Source: Apricaphanius iberus
Taxonomy: Eukaryota > Chordata > Actinopteri > Cyprinodontiformes > Aphaniidae
Direction of reading: 5' to 3'
Assembly: GCA_028564705.1 (NCBI GenBank)
Contig: JAPXFQ010001662.1
Span: forward strand, 7,562,001-7,626,000
Length of the DNA stretch: 64,000 nucleotides
Part shown: piece by piece, positions 25,901 through 35,600 of the stretch
How positions within the stretch are numbered: position 1 is the stretch's first letter
Layout of the letters: each line of letters starts with the position of its first letter
Notes under the pieces: model-generated
What the model was told of the DNA's origin: nothing
Seen by the model: the letters and a program-made list of their open reading frames with translations, nothing else
Database searches by the model: none
Program-made: the position numbers and the translations under genes

Positions 25901-26698
25901 TCCCCTTTAACAAAGAAAGTACAATTTCTTAGCTTTAAGTTTGGGGGGGTTAATTAGACGATTGGGTGAGGAGCTCCAGCATCCAGAGGTGAGCTTAAAT
26001 TAGAGCTCCTGCTTCTCTGTATCGATGGGAGTCCCAGAACTCAACAGAGGGACTATATATCCAATCTGACCTGGGAGGTAGCAGATGAAAAAGCTTAAGC
26101 CTCGTGTATATATATGCAGGTTTGCCAATTAGTCTGAAGCAAAATGGGGACAGGTTTTCAAGGATCACAGCAGGAAAGACGGACAGAGGAGTAGCTTTTG
26201 GACTCCATAAAACACTTCAGACGGGGACAGAGATGTTTAATAGGACATCGTTAACCTCACAGCAGGGGTCACAGTTATTGTCCTCAGATAAACTTGTGTG
26301 AGATTTGCTCTGAATTCTGTTTAAAATGTTTTAAAAAACGAATATATATTATGAAAACGTTAACCGACGAGCTGCTCTTGCCGTTTCAGTGAGGCTGACC
26401 GTGCCATCCTAACAGCCTGCCAGCAGAGAGGAGCCACCACCAAAACATTCAGACAAGTGTCCAACCAGTTAGGAAACAAGACTGTTCAACAGGTGAGAGT
26501 GGGCGGAGCTTTGGGGTTCAGGCGTATCCCCTCTTATCAAACTGAAATAATGTCTGACCACTTCTTAAACTGATTGAATATTTCGTCCAGGTACGACTTC
26601 GCTTCCAGGACCTGATAAAGCTTTTCCTCTCAGCGTCCCAGAAGTCCACTCCCCCAGACAGCCAGGCGGGGAGCAGACCTGAGACGGCTCCCGACTGA
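1934..26698 (+). CDS. gon4l: GON4L (gon-4-like, udu) - 3' part, 20 exons
   Basis: Nuclear transcriptional co-regulator needed in cell-cycle and blood development (zebrafish ugly duckling). Exons, read from AG/GT borders with phases that all agree: 1934-2029, 2134-2226, 2325-2480, 4164-4374, 4456-4557, 4798-4838, 5148-5245, 7210-7381, 7467-7553, 7687-7864, 7952-8102, 12171-12318, 12412-12528, 16728-17492, 22353-22445, 23144-23341, 23416-23559, 25175-25431, 26390-26492, 26591-26698 (TGA 26696-26698). Together they give 1105 residues. The start is family-typical ([15 protein letters not shown], then PPPPPK and [17 protein letters not shown]). An acidic stretch follows ([23 protein letters not shown]). 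Helical PAH-like repeats lie at about residues 827-970 ([12 protein letters not shown]) and a SANT/Myb-like domain at about 1026-1083 ([22 protein letters not shown]). The mammalian protein is about 2,240 residues and has a long central region that is mostly missing here between exons 14 and 15. The 5' exons, including the start codon, are outside the window. Donors of exons 12 (GTTACG) and 14 (GTTAGA) are weak, so those borders are less certain. Confidence 0.93.
2481..3170. repeat. GON4L intron 3, old interspersed repeat
   Basis: No exon seen. About 2610-2840 resembles 22755-22980 in layout and wording, suggesting a dispersed but unclassified element. Confidence 0.3.
3180..3795 (+). pseudogene. 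L1-like LINE fragment, C-terminal part of ORF2
   Basis: An open stretch ending at 3653 reads [13 protein letters not shown] then [15 protein letters not shown], the C-terminal pattern of fish L1/Tx1-type ORF2 after reverse transcriptase. Upstream a second frame gives [13 protein letters not shown], the conserved block just before, so at least one frameshift separates them. An AATAAA-containing tail follows near 3773. It lies sense in GON4L intron 3 and is a dead 5'-truncated copy. Confidence 0.65.
3800..3965. repeat. Dispersed repeat shared with 11840-11985
   Basis: Common order of words: agacatat, gagtgttttc, accccag, tctct, aaagaacagct (with small changes). Two direct copies in GON4L introns; family unknown. 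Confidence 0.45.
5251..6309. mobile_element. hAT-type non-autonomous element on the GON4L exon 7 splice donor
   Basis: The left end is TGGGGCTGCAGC and the right end TCAGCCCTA, with mirrored GATTAATC/AATCGAG blocks inside. Flanks are catgtatg (5243-5250) and catgtatt (6310-6317), an 8-bp duplication with one mismatch, as expected for hAT. The left copy spans the exon 7 / intron 7 border (5245/5246). Confidence 0.75.
6348..7153. mobile_element. hAT-type non-autonomous element with exact 8-bp duplication
   Basis: Begins CAGTCCTTCTCAACCAG and ends TTTGGGAAACACTG. It is flanked on both sides by gcttagac (6340-6347 and 7154-7161), a perfect 8-bp target-site duplication. It ends 56 nt before GON4L exon 8. 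The short open frames inside are not transposase. Confidence 0.85.
8178..8509. mobile_element. MITE with CAGNGTTCTCAAACTC / GAGTTTGACACCCCT ends
   Basis: Inverted ends match the very common fish element that starts CAGGGGTGTCAAACTC. The interior has gcccttcataacc and ggcccattgag blocks. No clear duplication remains. It lies in GON4L intron 11. Confidence 0.6.
9028..9348 (+). repeat. Direct repeat pair of about 120 bp
   Basis: About 9028-9150 and 9231-9348 share agctgttgaaatat, gttttaaatggct, atcaaagt and acaaatttg in the same order. Probably an internal duplication of a hAT-like element whose GGGCCGCAACAAACGATT end is near 8841. Confidence 0.5.
9479..9679 (-). pseudogene. Tc1/mariner transposase remnant (C-terminal end)
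   Basis: On the minus strand the sequence reads [19 protein letters not shown] and then [10 protein letters not shown], the C-terminal part of Tc1 transposase after its last catalytic acidic residue region. Only about 55 codons remain. The copy stops abruptly where the element at 9680 begins. A CCAGACCAAAAGTTTGGACA tail precedes it. Confidence 0.75.
9680..10796. mobile_element. Non-autonomous DNA element with about 200-bp inverted repeats
   Basis: The left arm 9680-9880 and right arm 10605-10796 are close reverse complements: GGGCGGTATGGC ends, aaccgtt/aacggt, aaagcacatttt and ccatatggaaggcatcat blocks. The middle has no transposase-like frame. No matching flanking duplication was found. It lies in GON4L intron 11. 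Confidence 0.75.
10810..10850. repeat. Perfect 18-bp hairpin
   Basis: ctctctctacataacctt (10810-10827) pairs exactly with 10833-10850 around a 5-nt loop. It follows the long-inverted-repeat element by 13 nt. Confidence 0.8.
11085..11555 (-). mobile_element. DNA element, inverted partial copy of 58395-59040
   Basis: The reverse complement follows 58395-58830 closely: AAGCCTNGTTTAT end, cgccnttatccgt, gcaagggct, ctgattggtcagttt, ccagaacggggctctatag and ctgctgtgtttg. Confidence 0.65.
12665..13032. mobile_element. hAT-like MITE (AGGGCTGGTCGATATGG end)
   Basis: AGGGCTGGTCGATAT at the left and TTATCGCCCAGCT at the right form imperfect inverted ends. No coding content. GON4L intron 13. Confidence 0.6.
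13080..13797. mobile_element. MITE with long imperfect inverted repeats
   Basis: The left GGGAGCATAAGTC...GGGTCCCCAAA and right GACTTAGGCTCCCC ends are complementary over about 80 nt, including gagtcaatggagcgataa against its inverted partner near 13710. The interior has a GC-richer block (about 13320-13500) with no convincing gene. Confidence 0.65.
14385..15585 (+). mobile_element. hAT-like element, direct copy of 20440-21728
   Basis: From about 14590 to 15340 it runs parallel to 20870-21600: aggtcacctacgtgatt, tttttaaatcctccgag, ctgagctggtcacattttag and agtggagggact. It also keeps a gtgagtaaaatttgg start and a ggctggtaaatacttttcatcaacc end part. Confidence 0.65.
16498..16661. mobile_element. 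Short MITE, CACTG...CAGTG ends
   Basis: CACTGTGAAAAAAAA at the left and TTTTTTGCAGTG at the right. Its core (ccttatttcaagacat, gaaaatgtt) recurs at 23750-23790. It ends 67 nt before GON4L exon 14. Confidence 0.55.
16728..17492 (+). CDS. gon4l: GON4L large exon 14 (central low-complexity region)
   Basis: This is the one long exon of the gene (255 codons, phase 0 at both ends). It opens with [19 protein letters not shown], which continues the conserved PLWLV end of exon 13 and lines up with the PFWLKASLPSI region of the mammalian protein. A basic, Pro/Ser-rich part follows ([19 protein letters not shown]). It then becomes strongly acidic ([18 protein letters not shown]) up to the donor at 17493. 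Frame, codon use and the match of both ends to neighbouring exons support it. Reading past the donor continues open to 17621 only by running into the repeat at 17524, so the downstream extension is not coding. Confidence 0.9.
17524..17720 (+). repeat. Dispersed repeat family R (copy 1)
   Basis: Contains tttactcacccagacaagt, gagccacttggagt and atcagcatatatccaaata. Direct copy at 61430-61610; inverted relatives at 19315-19470 and about 25790-25890. Confidence 0.55.
18065..19201 (+). mobile_element. 1.1-kb hAT-type non-autonomous element with 8-bp duplication
   Basis: Ends TAGGGCTGGACAATTT and TATCGTCCAGCACTA. Flanks are ctcgaaat (18057-18064) and ctctaaat (19202-19209), an 8-bp duplication with one mismatch. 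The interior aligns in inverted order with 42781-44905. No transposase frame. GON4L intron 14. Confidence 0.8.
19315..19500 (-). repeat. Dispersed repeat family R (inverted copy)
   Basis: Reverse complement carries gagccatttggagtgg, ataaacttctc and ggggcagataat-type words in the same order as 17540-17680. Confidence 0.45.
19928..20338 (+). mobile_element. hAT-like MITE nested in LINE
   Basis: Ends (T)AAGGCTGGGTATCGATT and ACAGCCCT. Flanks agtacccc (left) and agtaccct (right) are a near-perfect duplication within the LINE reading. Inverted copy at 917-1289. Confidence 0.7.
20440..21728 (+). mobile_element. hAT-like element with CAGTGTTTTCC / GGGAAACACTG ends, nested in LINE
   Basis: Inverted 11-bp ends. 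About 1.3 kb, with a diverged direct copy at 14385-15585 and an inverted fragment at 50735-50885. Contains a cgccacagattcagc palindrome-like block near the left end. No transposase recognised. Confidence 0.65.
22469..23089. mobile_element. DNA element with AGTGCCTCGCAAAAGTATTC ends
   Basis: The left end TAGTGCCTCGCAAAAGTATT and the right end GAATACTTTTGTATGTAGAG are inverted partners, a dispersed fish element type. About 620 bp in GON4L intron 15, starting 23 nt after exon 15. Confidence 0.65.
23678..23907. repeat. Short MITE related to 16498-16661
   Basis: Shares cttatttcaagacat and aagaaaatgtt and a CAGTGCA-type end. Followed by a pyrimidine-rich run (23815-23855). Confidence 0.45.
24061..25022. 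mobile_element. Cluster of two or three hAT-like MITEs
   Basis: TAGGGATATT at 24063, ACATCCCTA at 24780-24788 and GCATCCCTA near 25015 mark ends. About 24405-24788 is an inverted relative of 56952-57325 (gatacgat blocks, atcacaatac, gtgatatattggcaaatcg). About 24790-25022 is related to 49777-50071. Exact borders are unclear. Confidence 0.55.
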
Positions 26699-26814
26699 TC
26701 CAGGGACCTGTGGGAAGCTCTTTTACTGACCACGAATGGACGTCTGAGGAAAGGCGGATCCATTTCTTCTGAAGCGGGATCGCTCCTGTGACCTTTGTGC
26801 AAAAGGTTTACTTG

Positions 26815-26820
26815 AATAAA
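26815..26820 (+). terminator. Poly(A) signal of GON4L
   Basis: Canonical AATAAA 117 nt after the GON4L stop codon. Further AATAAA hexamers follow near 26883 and 27030, so alternative 3' ends are possible. Confidence 0.6.
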
Positions 26821-29460
26821 ACCTAGAAGAAGCCCAGCAGAGGGCGCTCAAGAGCCGCGTCACCAGTTTAGTCCAGGAACTTAATAAATGAGAGCGGGAC
26901 AAGCCAGTCTGACCTCCTCTGGTGGGATAAAAACTCAGGGTTAAACCTGTTCTTATATCAGCTTTGATTTAACCTTGGTGCTGTGAAAAAGATTCTGAAG
27001 TGGAGAGTTTTCACGGAAACTGCGACTGAAATAAATGAGCCCCCCCCCAACCCCCCGAGCTTTAATCCTAAATGTGCCGGTCACTGTGAACATCTTAGGA
27101 GTGATTCAGAGTTTATCTGAACATCTACAGCGAGTCCAAGGCGTTTAGAGCATTTGTTCTTCTTCAAAAACGTTTTCTTTTTTAATGACATACTTACAGA
27201 CTTAAAATGTTATTGCTACATTTGGTATTTGTTGCGATAATAAAAGGGGAAATAAAATGTATTTTAAAATTCACAAGTCCTTCCATATGGCAATACATTT
27301 GTCATTTTATCCAGCCAAAGCCTCTCCAACATAAGCAGTGGGAATAATTCCATGGACTATTTCGTCTTCTTGTTTTTCGTCTAAATCCCACCCACGATGA
27401 TCGTGGAATATGAACTAGAAGCGGTCTGTTTCAGTCTAAGCTTTTTCGGAAAACATCGGGTAAAAAAAACAAATATAAAACTGGTATTAGTTTTAAGAGG
27501 GTTGCAGACATTTTGAGGACCTCAGATTTCCCTGTGAGTGATTCGTCCAGATGTGGCTTCAAAATCGTTCAGTGCCTCGAACTGTGACATAGCTTTGTTC
27601 TGTTTAACCCGTTTGAATGTATTTATTGTTATGTATGATTTAATAAATCTCCAATTACCTCAGTGTTGATCTGTGAGGCCATTAGTTTGGAAAGGACTTC
27701 CAAAAGCAAAAACTAGACTAAAAACTGTTGTGACACTTGGCTGAGGTGATGCTCTGAAGGTTTTTGTTTATTAGTGTCTTAATTTCTAAAATTACAACTG
27801 CTGAGCATAAGAAATGAAGAATCCAGTACTGGCGCTCTCCTTGTTGAGCTTTTGGACTCTGAAATGCCTTAAATGCTTGGTTCCCCTTCAGTCTGAACAC
27901 ATCAGGTTTTACAGGCAGCTTTAATGCTTCAGGATTGATGGTCCATATCTCTTTAAGTTCAATTTGTACATAAATTATTATTCCCTTCACATACCCATTT
28001 AATTAGAATTACAGGTTTTGTTTTTGGTGTAACTTCTACTAACAAGCTTTTTTTGTTACAGGACATTTTATACTAAAACTATAACATCATAATAACAGAG
28101 CAAAAACAAGTCTCATTTTTTTTAAGAGCCTTGCTAAACTCTTTGATGAAGGTTTTCTTAAAATTACTGCTTATTTGTGTTGATCCTGGACGAATAAACA
28201 GAAATTCAATAAAATGTTCTATATTTTTGGAAATTCTTGTTTATTTGGTTTTATTTTGTTTAATAAAATCCTTATGAATTCACAATATGTGCATCATATG
28301 TATTATTTTTAAAAGAAAAGAAACAAATATTTAATAACATGTAAACAATTCAGTCAAAACTTAAGAGCAAATATCTTTCCGGCTACACAGCATCAAAAAC
28401 CAGAGGAAATAATTGTCCAAATGTCTTCAAATCCAACCATTATACTGGCTGGAAAGAGGTGAATTCTGTGTCCCAAATAAGAATGTGTTTTGGTGTTTTG
28501 TCATCAACAAAACAAATGTAAAAGACATTTTGAAGACTCTGGCAAAGTAACATTAAAGAGACAGATTGCAGTTTGAAAAGGTATTTTGAGGACAAACGGC
28601 TTTACTTTCTAGCATGCATCATGTGGTCTGACAAAACTAAATTGTAAAAATTGTTGGGTTTGTAGAAAATAAAGAGGAAGTTTCTACTGTGAATTATGGG
28701 GTGGAAGCATTATGATGTGCTTGTATGTTGCTACAGCAGGATAAGAAGAGAAGGCCAAGACTATAAGTATTGGCACAAATAAGTTTTCCCCATAGATAAT
28801 CACCCTAATCGTAGTTAGATGGTTACAAAGCTGCTAAGAATGATAATCTATGTTTTAAAGGGGCCCTTAGAAATTTTTTAGACAAAGTAGAACATATGTG
28901 TTTGTGCAAGCTAGCCTTCAAATCTGACAGTTAAGCCAGTTCTGGCAGGGGGAATGGGCCGAAATTCATGCAAAAATATTGTAAAAAGCTTGAATAGATA
29001 CCCAAAATAGTTGCCTCATGTCATTCAGTTTAAAATATATTCTACTTAATGGTAATTAAATTTATGAAATGTTATTGGTAATATAATTTATAATTAAACG
29101 TCAAAGAGAGGTTAATACTTTTTTATTCATCAAAGGGGAAGGAAGAGTTATTTTAGAATTGTTAGGGTGTTCGACCAATAGTGTGTTTACATCACATCGC
29201 TTTACAAGTCCCTGGACCAATCAGAGAACATGATTTTGGGGTATGTCCCGCCTTTCATTTTACAGTTGGTATGTCGCAAAGGAAACTGTCGGAAGGTGCT
29301 TTCACTTAAAATTAAAAGTTGTTACTTTAATTTGCGAAGTAAGGAGTATGATTTGAAACCCATTTATGTAACATTTCTGTAAACAGTGAGATTAACAGGT
29401 AACTCTTTTTTTTAGGAGATGGCATCATTGGATAAAAGTAAGACGTTGTTTTGAAAAGGG
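26821..29460. other. GON4L to PDIA3 intergenic region
   Basis: About 2.6 kb without a supported gene. It has a C-run at 27039-27055 and generally AT-rich sequence. All open frames here are short and lack a homologue that I recognise. Confidence 0.4.
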
Positions 29461-29466
29461 TAATTA

Positions 29467-29614
29467 TTTTGATTGTTGTGACCGGAAGTGTCGGTTTTTC
29501 GGGGGTAACTTGATGTCAAATGTAGCCACGGTCCTCTTCGCTCTGTGACATCCTTATTTCACTTCGTGTGTGTTTAATTTCTCCGTCTCATTTTGGGCCT
29601 GCTCCCTCTTCCTC
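29467..29614 (+). promoter_or_regulatory. Probable core promoter/5' UTR of the PDIA3-like gene
   Basis: The stretch just upstream of the start codon has an ETS-type site (CCGGAAGT, near 29482) and a CCACG near 29525. CCAAT boxes lie farther up, near 29178 and 29218. I could not find a CCAAT and CCACG pair at the 9-nt spacing of a classical ER-stress element, so regulation by the unfolded protein response is not shown. Confidence 0.35.
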
Positions 29615-32600
29615 ATGATGCCCGTTGTCCCCCTCCTGTCCGCTGTTTCTCTGGTGCTGCTGTCTCTTTGTCCAACCGCTCCGTGCGCGCGCAGAGACGT
29701 GCTCGAGCTCGGCGACGAGGACTTCGACTACCTGGCAACAGAGCACGAGACCATGCTGGTGAAGTTCTATGCTCCATGGTAACCGTTTCTCTTAGCTACG
29801 GATGGAGTGATTCTGATAAGTGTCTTCCGTCCTCTAGTATGTCAACAAACCCACAACTGTTCCTTGGATTTCCTCAGTAATGCATTCCTCTTTAGAATAA
29901 AAATTCTAAGTTGTATATAATTAACTATTCTCTTTACCATGTAGCGATAAGAAGATTATGGATAATTACTGAAACTCCCCATCCATGCATTGATTGCTGT
30001 TTGGGGCAGATGACAGTAAACGTGTTTTATATAGATGAGGGTTTAGATAGTATCAATCCATCCATCTATTATGTTGTCTTGTCTGTCTGTCCATCCGTCC
30101 ATCAATCCATCCATCAGATTCTCTGTCCCTCGATCCATCCATGCGCCCAACCATCTAAACATCAGTCAACCCGTTAATCAATCCATCCTTTAATCCTATT
30201 CATCCATCCATCTGGTTGTCTGTCCGTCTGTATGTCTGTCCGTCTGTCTATCCATCTATCCTTTAATCCACCCATCCATCAGGTTGTCCATACATCCATC
30301 TATTCACCAATCCTTTAATCCATTCATCTGTCTGTCTGTCTGTCTGTCCAATTTTCTCTCTGTCCGTCCATCCATCCATCCATCCATCCATCCATCCATC
30401 CAAGAAGTTCAGTAAAAGTGAGGTGAATTAGCAGTACTTATGAACAACTGATGGTGTCATTTAAGACATGCTGTGAAACCTTGTCTCTGTTGTCTGCAAA
30501 TTGAGTTGTTAGCGTTTCGTGAAAGTCATGAGCCTTTCATTCAGCAGCAGTCTTCAGTCAGAGGCATCTGCAGATTCACTGTAAGATTGACTGCTACTGG
30601 AGATCCTTCCTGCCCACAGCATCAACATTTATAACAGCTCTTTGAAGATACTTGGATGACGTAACTTATGAGGGAATTAAATGAAATTATCTGGGATAAA
30701 TTAACTATTTTTTAATTAAAATTGAATTTAATGGGGGATTTATTTTTATTTTTTTAGAAAAATACATGCAGAAAAAGAAAAGGGATCTCTCTTTCTTTTA
30801 AAAGTTCAGTCAGTGAGCCAAGCTGGTTGGCAGGAAGTTGCAAATAAAAGCAATAAGATATTGCTCTTATGTTTTTGGTTTTATTAAAACACCAAAGTTT
30901 CATGCTTAGTTTTGTCTTTGCTTTTAGTTATTTTATTCTGTATTTTTTTTATCCATACTTCACTGTAAATTCTGACAAGTTGAGTTTACTTGAAAGTATT
31001 TAGGAAGCAAACTTAATTGTGAAAAGTATTGTGAAATCATTCTATTTTAATGTCGTTGAATGAAGTTGAGACGACTTAATATATCCCAGTATAGGTGAAT
31101 TCAAATCAAGCTGTTACAACTTAAATACTTTGAGTCACAAGAACCTATGTGCCAAAATAAGTAGGCGTTACTTGGAATTTGGTATACTCCACACTTAGGT
31201 ATCTTAGTGTCATGCACTTTGATAAAGTTGAAATTCATGTAATATATGTACTCTTTTAAGAACAAAAAAACTCAACACATACATTGAGCAGAACTGTAAA
31301 CTGTGGTTGTGGAATCAAGATTGACACCAATGTTTGGATAGTAAAATCAATTCCAATCAAAAACACACTGGGTACCTCAATGCAAGTTACTCGTGTTGTC
31401 AGAAACATGCCCCTAAGCACCCTGGGAAATATGGTGGAGAAAGAACCCCTATAAACAAATTCCCAGATTACACAAATAAGATGATACATGTGCAATAATT
31501 GTGCTCTGATGTCTTTATTTCTTTCTTGTTTTTAGTGAGGAGTTTATACTATTTGTTCCTGGTGTTATTGTTTTTAGCCTATAGATTTGTTGGTTTTGGA
31601 TATATTTAACATTTACGATTGAATGCTTTTTGTTAAAGCACTTGGAGATTTTGTAGTTTTTAGCATGCGATATCTTAATAGGATTTCCTTTTAAATGTTT
31701 ACGGTTATCTAACAAACTGTCATAAATGCCCACTTGACTGCTTTTTAATTTATTTATCAGAGTTCCTAAAATCTGCCAAATTTATCTAATAGATTTAAGT
31801 AGAAAAAAATCAGTTATATAATAATACTTTTCTCATCACTTTAGGTGGCAACAGGCAAATACTGTAATATTAAAATGATAGAAATAAGTTCAATTAATTA
31901 TTTCACATTCCAGTTACTCATTCCAGTTACGTTGGTCTTTATTAGGGTATGAAAGTTATGCTTAGTTAAAATACAACTTGTTCAGATCAATCAAAAAGTT
32001 TGAGTTACATATGGTCAAAACAAGAATATGTTGCTCTAAATCAACACATTTAAGATAGATTTTTTTCAGAATATTGAGTTTCAGCTGGTCAGTCTAACTA
32101 ATTAATTTAAACATTTAAACACTCGGGTTTACGGTAAATTGTTTTACCTCTCTTTTAACGTCTGGACTTTAAGCCTGTGTGTCTTTTCTCTCCCTCCCGT
32201 CTATCAGGTGCGGCCACTGTAAGAAACTGGCTCCAGAGTTTGAAAAAGCCGCAAGCAAGCTGAAAGGAATCGTTCAGTTGGCAAAGGTACTGCTGCTGTA
32301 GGTAGTATTGTCGCCGTGGTTACCGCTGTCATTATCGATGACAGAAAATTAAATGCCGGACCCATTTTCTCCCTGCATGCCAGGTGGATTGCACCGCTAA
32401 CTCTGAGACGTGTGCTCGTTTTGGTGTTACCGGGTATCCAACACTGAAAATCTTCAGGTCTGGCAAGGATTCTGCACCCTACGACGGGCCTCGCACTGCA
32501 AGTAAAAAACATAAAACAGTAACGGAAACACAGATGTAAAAATTGAGAGGTGATTTTATTTTATTTTATTTTAATTTAACCTTTATTTAACCAGGAAGCT

Positions 32601-35600
32601 CCCGTTGAGATTACCATCTCTTTTCCAAGAGAGATTACTATCTCTTTTCCAAGGGAGTCCTGGCCAAGGCAGTGGCACAGTTCAAGACAATTTAAAAATA
32701 CAAAAGAGATTCTGAACTAAATCTAATAAAAACTTCATAAAACTTTTTTTTTTTTAAAACATGCACTTAATTTCCAAACTTTTGAGAAATAAGTGAAATT
32801 TTCCTCTTGGAACCAGTTCCTTTAATTTCCAGTCTTTTTGTAAATTGTTCCATGTTGTGGGGGCAGAATACGGAAATGCCACCTTACCAGATTCTGTGCG
32901 AACACTTGTTACAGACAATAACAATGATTCTTAGGAATGTAAAGAATATTGTCCAGTCGCTCTCTTGGTTAAATAAGTTCACAGCCTGCAAAAACTGTCC
33001 CATCTAACCAAGTTAAAAAATTGTGTTTTCAGCTAAAAAGTATTTTTTATCTGGTTTTGAGATTTATATACTAAACAAGAGCAGAAAGTGTTAGATTATT
33101 AACTTATTTTGAGTAAATGTGTCTTATTTTTGAGAATTCTCACCAAGTGCAAATTGTCTTATTTCATTGGCATTATTATTATTATTTCACTTAATTTGAG
33201 AAACTGTAGACTAGAATCAATTAAACTTCTTAAATTAAGTGAAATATTCTGCCAATGAAGTGAAAGTCAATTCGCACTTGTTAAGATCTCAAAATAAGAT
33301 ATTTATACTCAATATAAGCAAAAAAAACACCTTCTGCTCTTGCTTAGTATATAAGCTTCAAAACAATATCAAAAATACTTTTTAGCTGAAAACAAGATTT
33401 TATGACTTGGTTAGATGGACAGTTTTTGCAGTGATATGGTGGGAGCAGATGCAGAATACCCTTATAGATGAACACAAACCCGTGAATGAGTCTACGAGTT
33501 TCTAGCGCTGGCCAGCGCAAACGTGTAAAAAGTTCAAAATGGTTTGTGCGGGGCTTACAATTTGTAATAAACCTCAAAGAGGCTTGATAGACAGAGTCAA
33601 GTAATTTTAACAGTTTTAAATGAGGTCACCAGTCTAAAATCGGTTTAAAAAAATGTGTTGCTACTAGTTTCTTTTTGCATTGAAAGAAAAGCGTAACCGA
33701 TTTCTAAAAAAGTAAAAGCCGATTTTCAATCTCAGCTTCCTAACTAATTGTTTAAAGTGTCCTTTAAAACTAAGATCATCATTAATTATAATATCTAAAT
33801 ATTTAAAATATGTAACTCTTTCAATTTCCACCCCTGGAAGAGTAAAGGTGCATTCAGACCGCAGGCTTTGTCAGCGTCAGCAACGTAGAGATTACATGTT
33901 AAGTCTACGGCGGAGGCCGTTGGAGGAGCGTCACGGTTTCTGCAGCGCTTTGTGAGCTTTGGCTCCGTCAACTTTTCAAACTTTTCCTGCTTTTTAAGCT
34001 TCAAAGCTCATAAAGCCAGCAGCGCAGAAGTTCAGCTAGTTTAACTTTTGACGGTGCTGACGGCCCTGAAGCGGCGCGTTAACCAATCAGAGGGTTTCAT
34101 TTTAGTGATATCACTACACGTATCTCAACAATGGAAGACGAGCTCATCGTTGCCGTCAGCAATCACAGAAAACTTTATGATCCGTCCTCGCAGATTTAAA
34201 AAATCATACATAACACCTACTTGTTGTGGTAGGCGATCTGAGCACTGATGCGGCTCAGGAGGTCGTCAAACTTGTCGCGGGACAGAAAAAAGTAGCGCTG
34301 AAAGCGAACCTCATCCATACGTAGCTCCTGGAGCAAATGGTTAAACTTTCCATACTCCAAACTTTTTTGCTCAGAATTGCCAGACTTTGTAAGCTTCAAC
34401 ATAGAAGCGTCAAACTAGATGCTTTGTGAGCTTTGCCTGACGCTGATGAAGCCTGTGGTCTGAACGCAGCATAACAGCTGAAGGACAAATCTACAGTGTA
34501 TTTTTTTGTTTTTGAAAACAGCATCAACTTGCTCTTATTTGCATTTACCTAATTTAGATCTAAATCTTTTTTTAGGTTTATGAGTAAATATGTGCGTTTT
34601 TGTGTCCAGGTGGGATCTACCACCACATGACGAAGCAGACTGGTCCAGACTCTCACCACCTGAAGAGCAAAGAAGATCTCCAGAACTTTGTCAACAACTA
34701 CGATGCCAGCATTGTTGGTATGACTGATGACACCGCCTGTATTTCTTTAGATTTGTTCGGGCTGGGGGCGTCATCGCGGGTTTTTTTTGTGCTTCAGGTG
34801 TTTTCTCGGGTACCGATGCGCCGCGTCTGGCCGAGTTCCTGACGGCCGCCGGCCTCTTGAGAGAACAGTTCAGGTTTGCTCACATCACCGATCCGCAGAT
34901 CGCCGAGGAGCACACTCAGACCGAGTGAGTTTTTCAGGCCCTGAGTTACACATCCGGGAACGTTTTCCAGAATTAAAGAGCAATCCGCTTTCTTCCGCAC
35001 AGGAGCGTGTTGCTCTTCAGACCTCCGAGACTGTCCAACGCGTTTGAGGACAGCGTCTTGGTCTTCACAGATTACCTGACCATCAGCTCTCTGCGACGCT
35101 TCATCAGAGATAACATGTGAGACTCTTTCCCCCTTCACAGATGAAAAAAATAAAAAATGTTTTTAGTTGGACTGATTCTCTGTTTTTCCATGCTTAGCTA
35201 TGGTCTGTGTCCTCACATGACGGTGGAGAACAGAGATCGCCTCAGGGTTCGTGACTTGCTGACGGCTTACTACGACCTGGATTATCATCACAATGTTCGA
35301 GGGTCCAACTACTGGAGGAACAGGTGACGCGACGCCATAAAGCTTGTGTGGTCTTGACGGTAGGACAGGGTCATGCAGTGCCCCCTCTGTCTTCATTGGC
35401 AGGCTGCAAACCCTTCCTTTTGGTAGATATGGATTGTAGGTTTTTCTCTGTGTGTTTTTGCTAATTTTTCAAGCATTGATGAATGGATGATCACTTGAAT
35501 GCAGAGTTTAAAACTTAATGTCCACAGAGGGGTGAAACCACCATCTCAAAAGTGAGATGAATATGGAACATTTTCATAAAAAGCTAAAAAGAAAACTCAA

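Larger units (their letters stand above)
32530..34560 (-). pseudogene. Non-LTR retrotransposon fragment, antisense, broken by two DNA elements
   Basis: On the minus strand it reads [18 protein letters not shown], then [16 protein letters not shown] and [18 protein letters not shown], the C-terminal reverse-transcriptase region of a LINE. A (TTTTA)n tail lies at 32550-32575. Stops and frameshifts make it dead. It fills intron 3 of the PDIA3-like gene almost to exon 4 (34610). Confidence 0.7.

Noticed and set aside
29178..29240. CCAAT boxes considered as part of an ER-stress response element
   Set aside because: No CCACG follows at the required 9-nt spacing.
30050..30402. Open frame of 88 codons through the TCCA repeats
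   Set aside because: Low-complexity microsatellite without stop codons by composition; not a gene.
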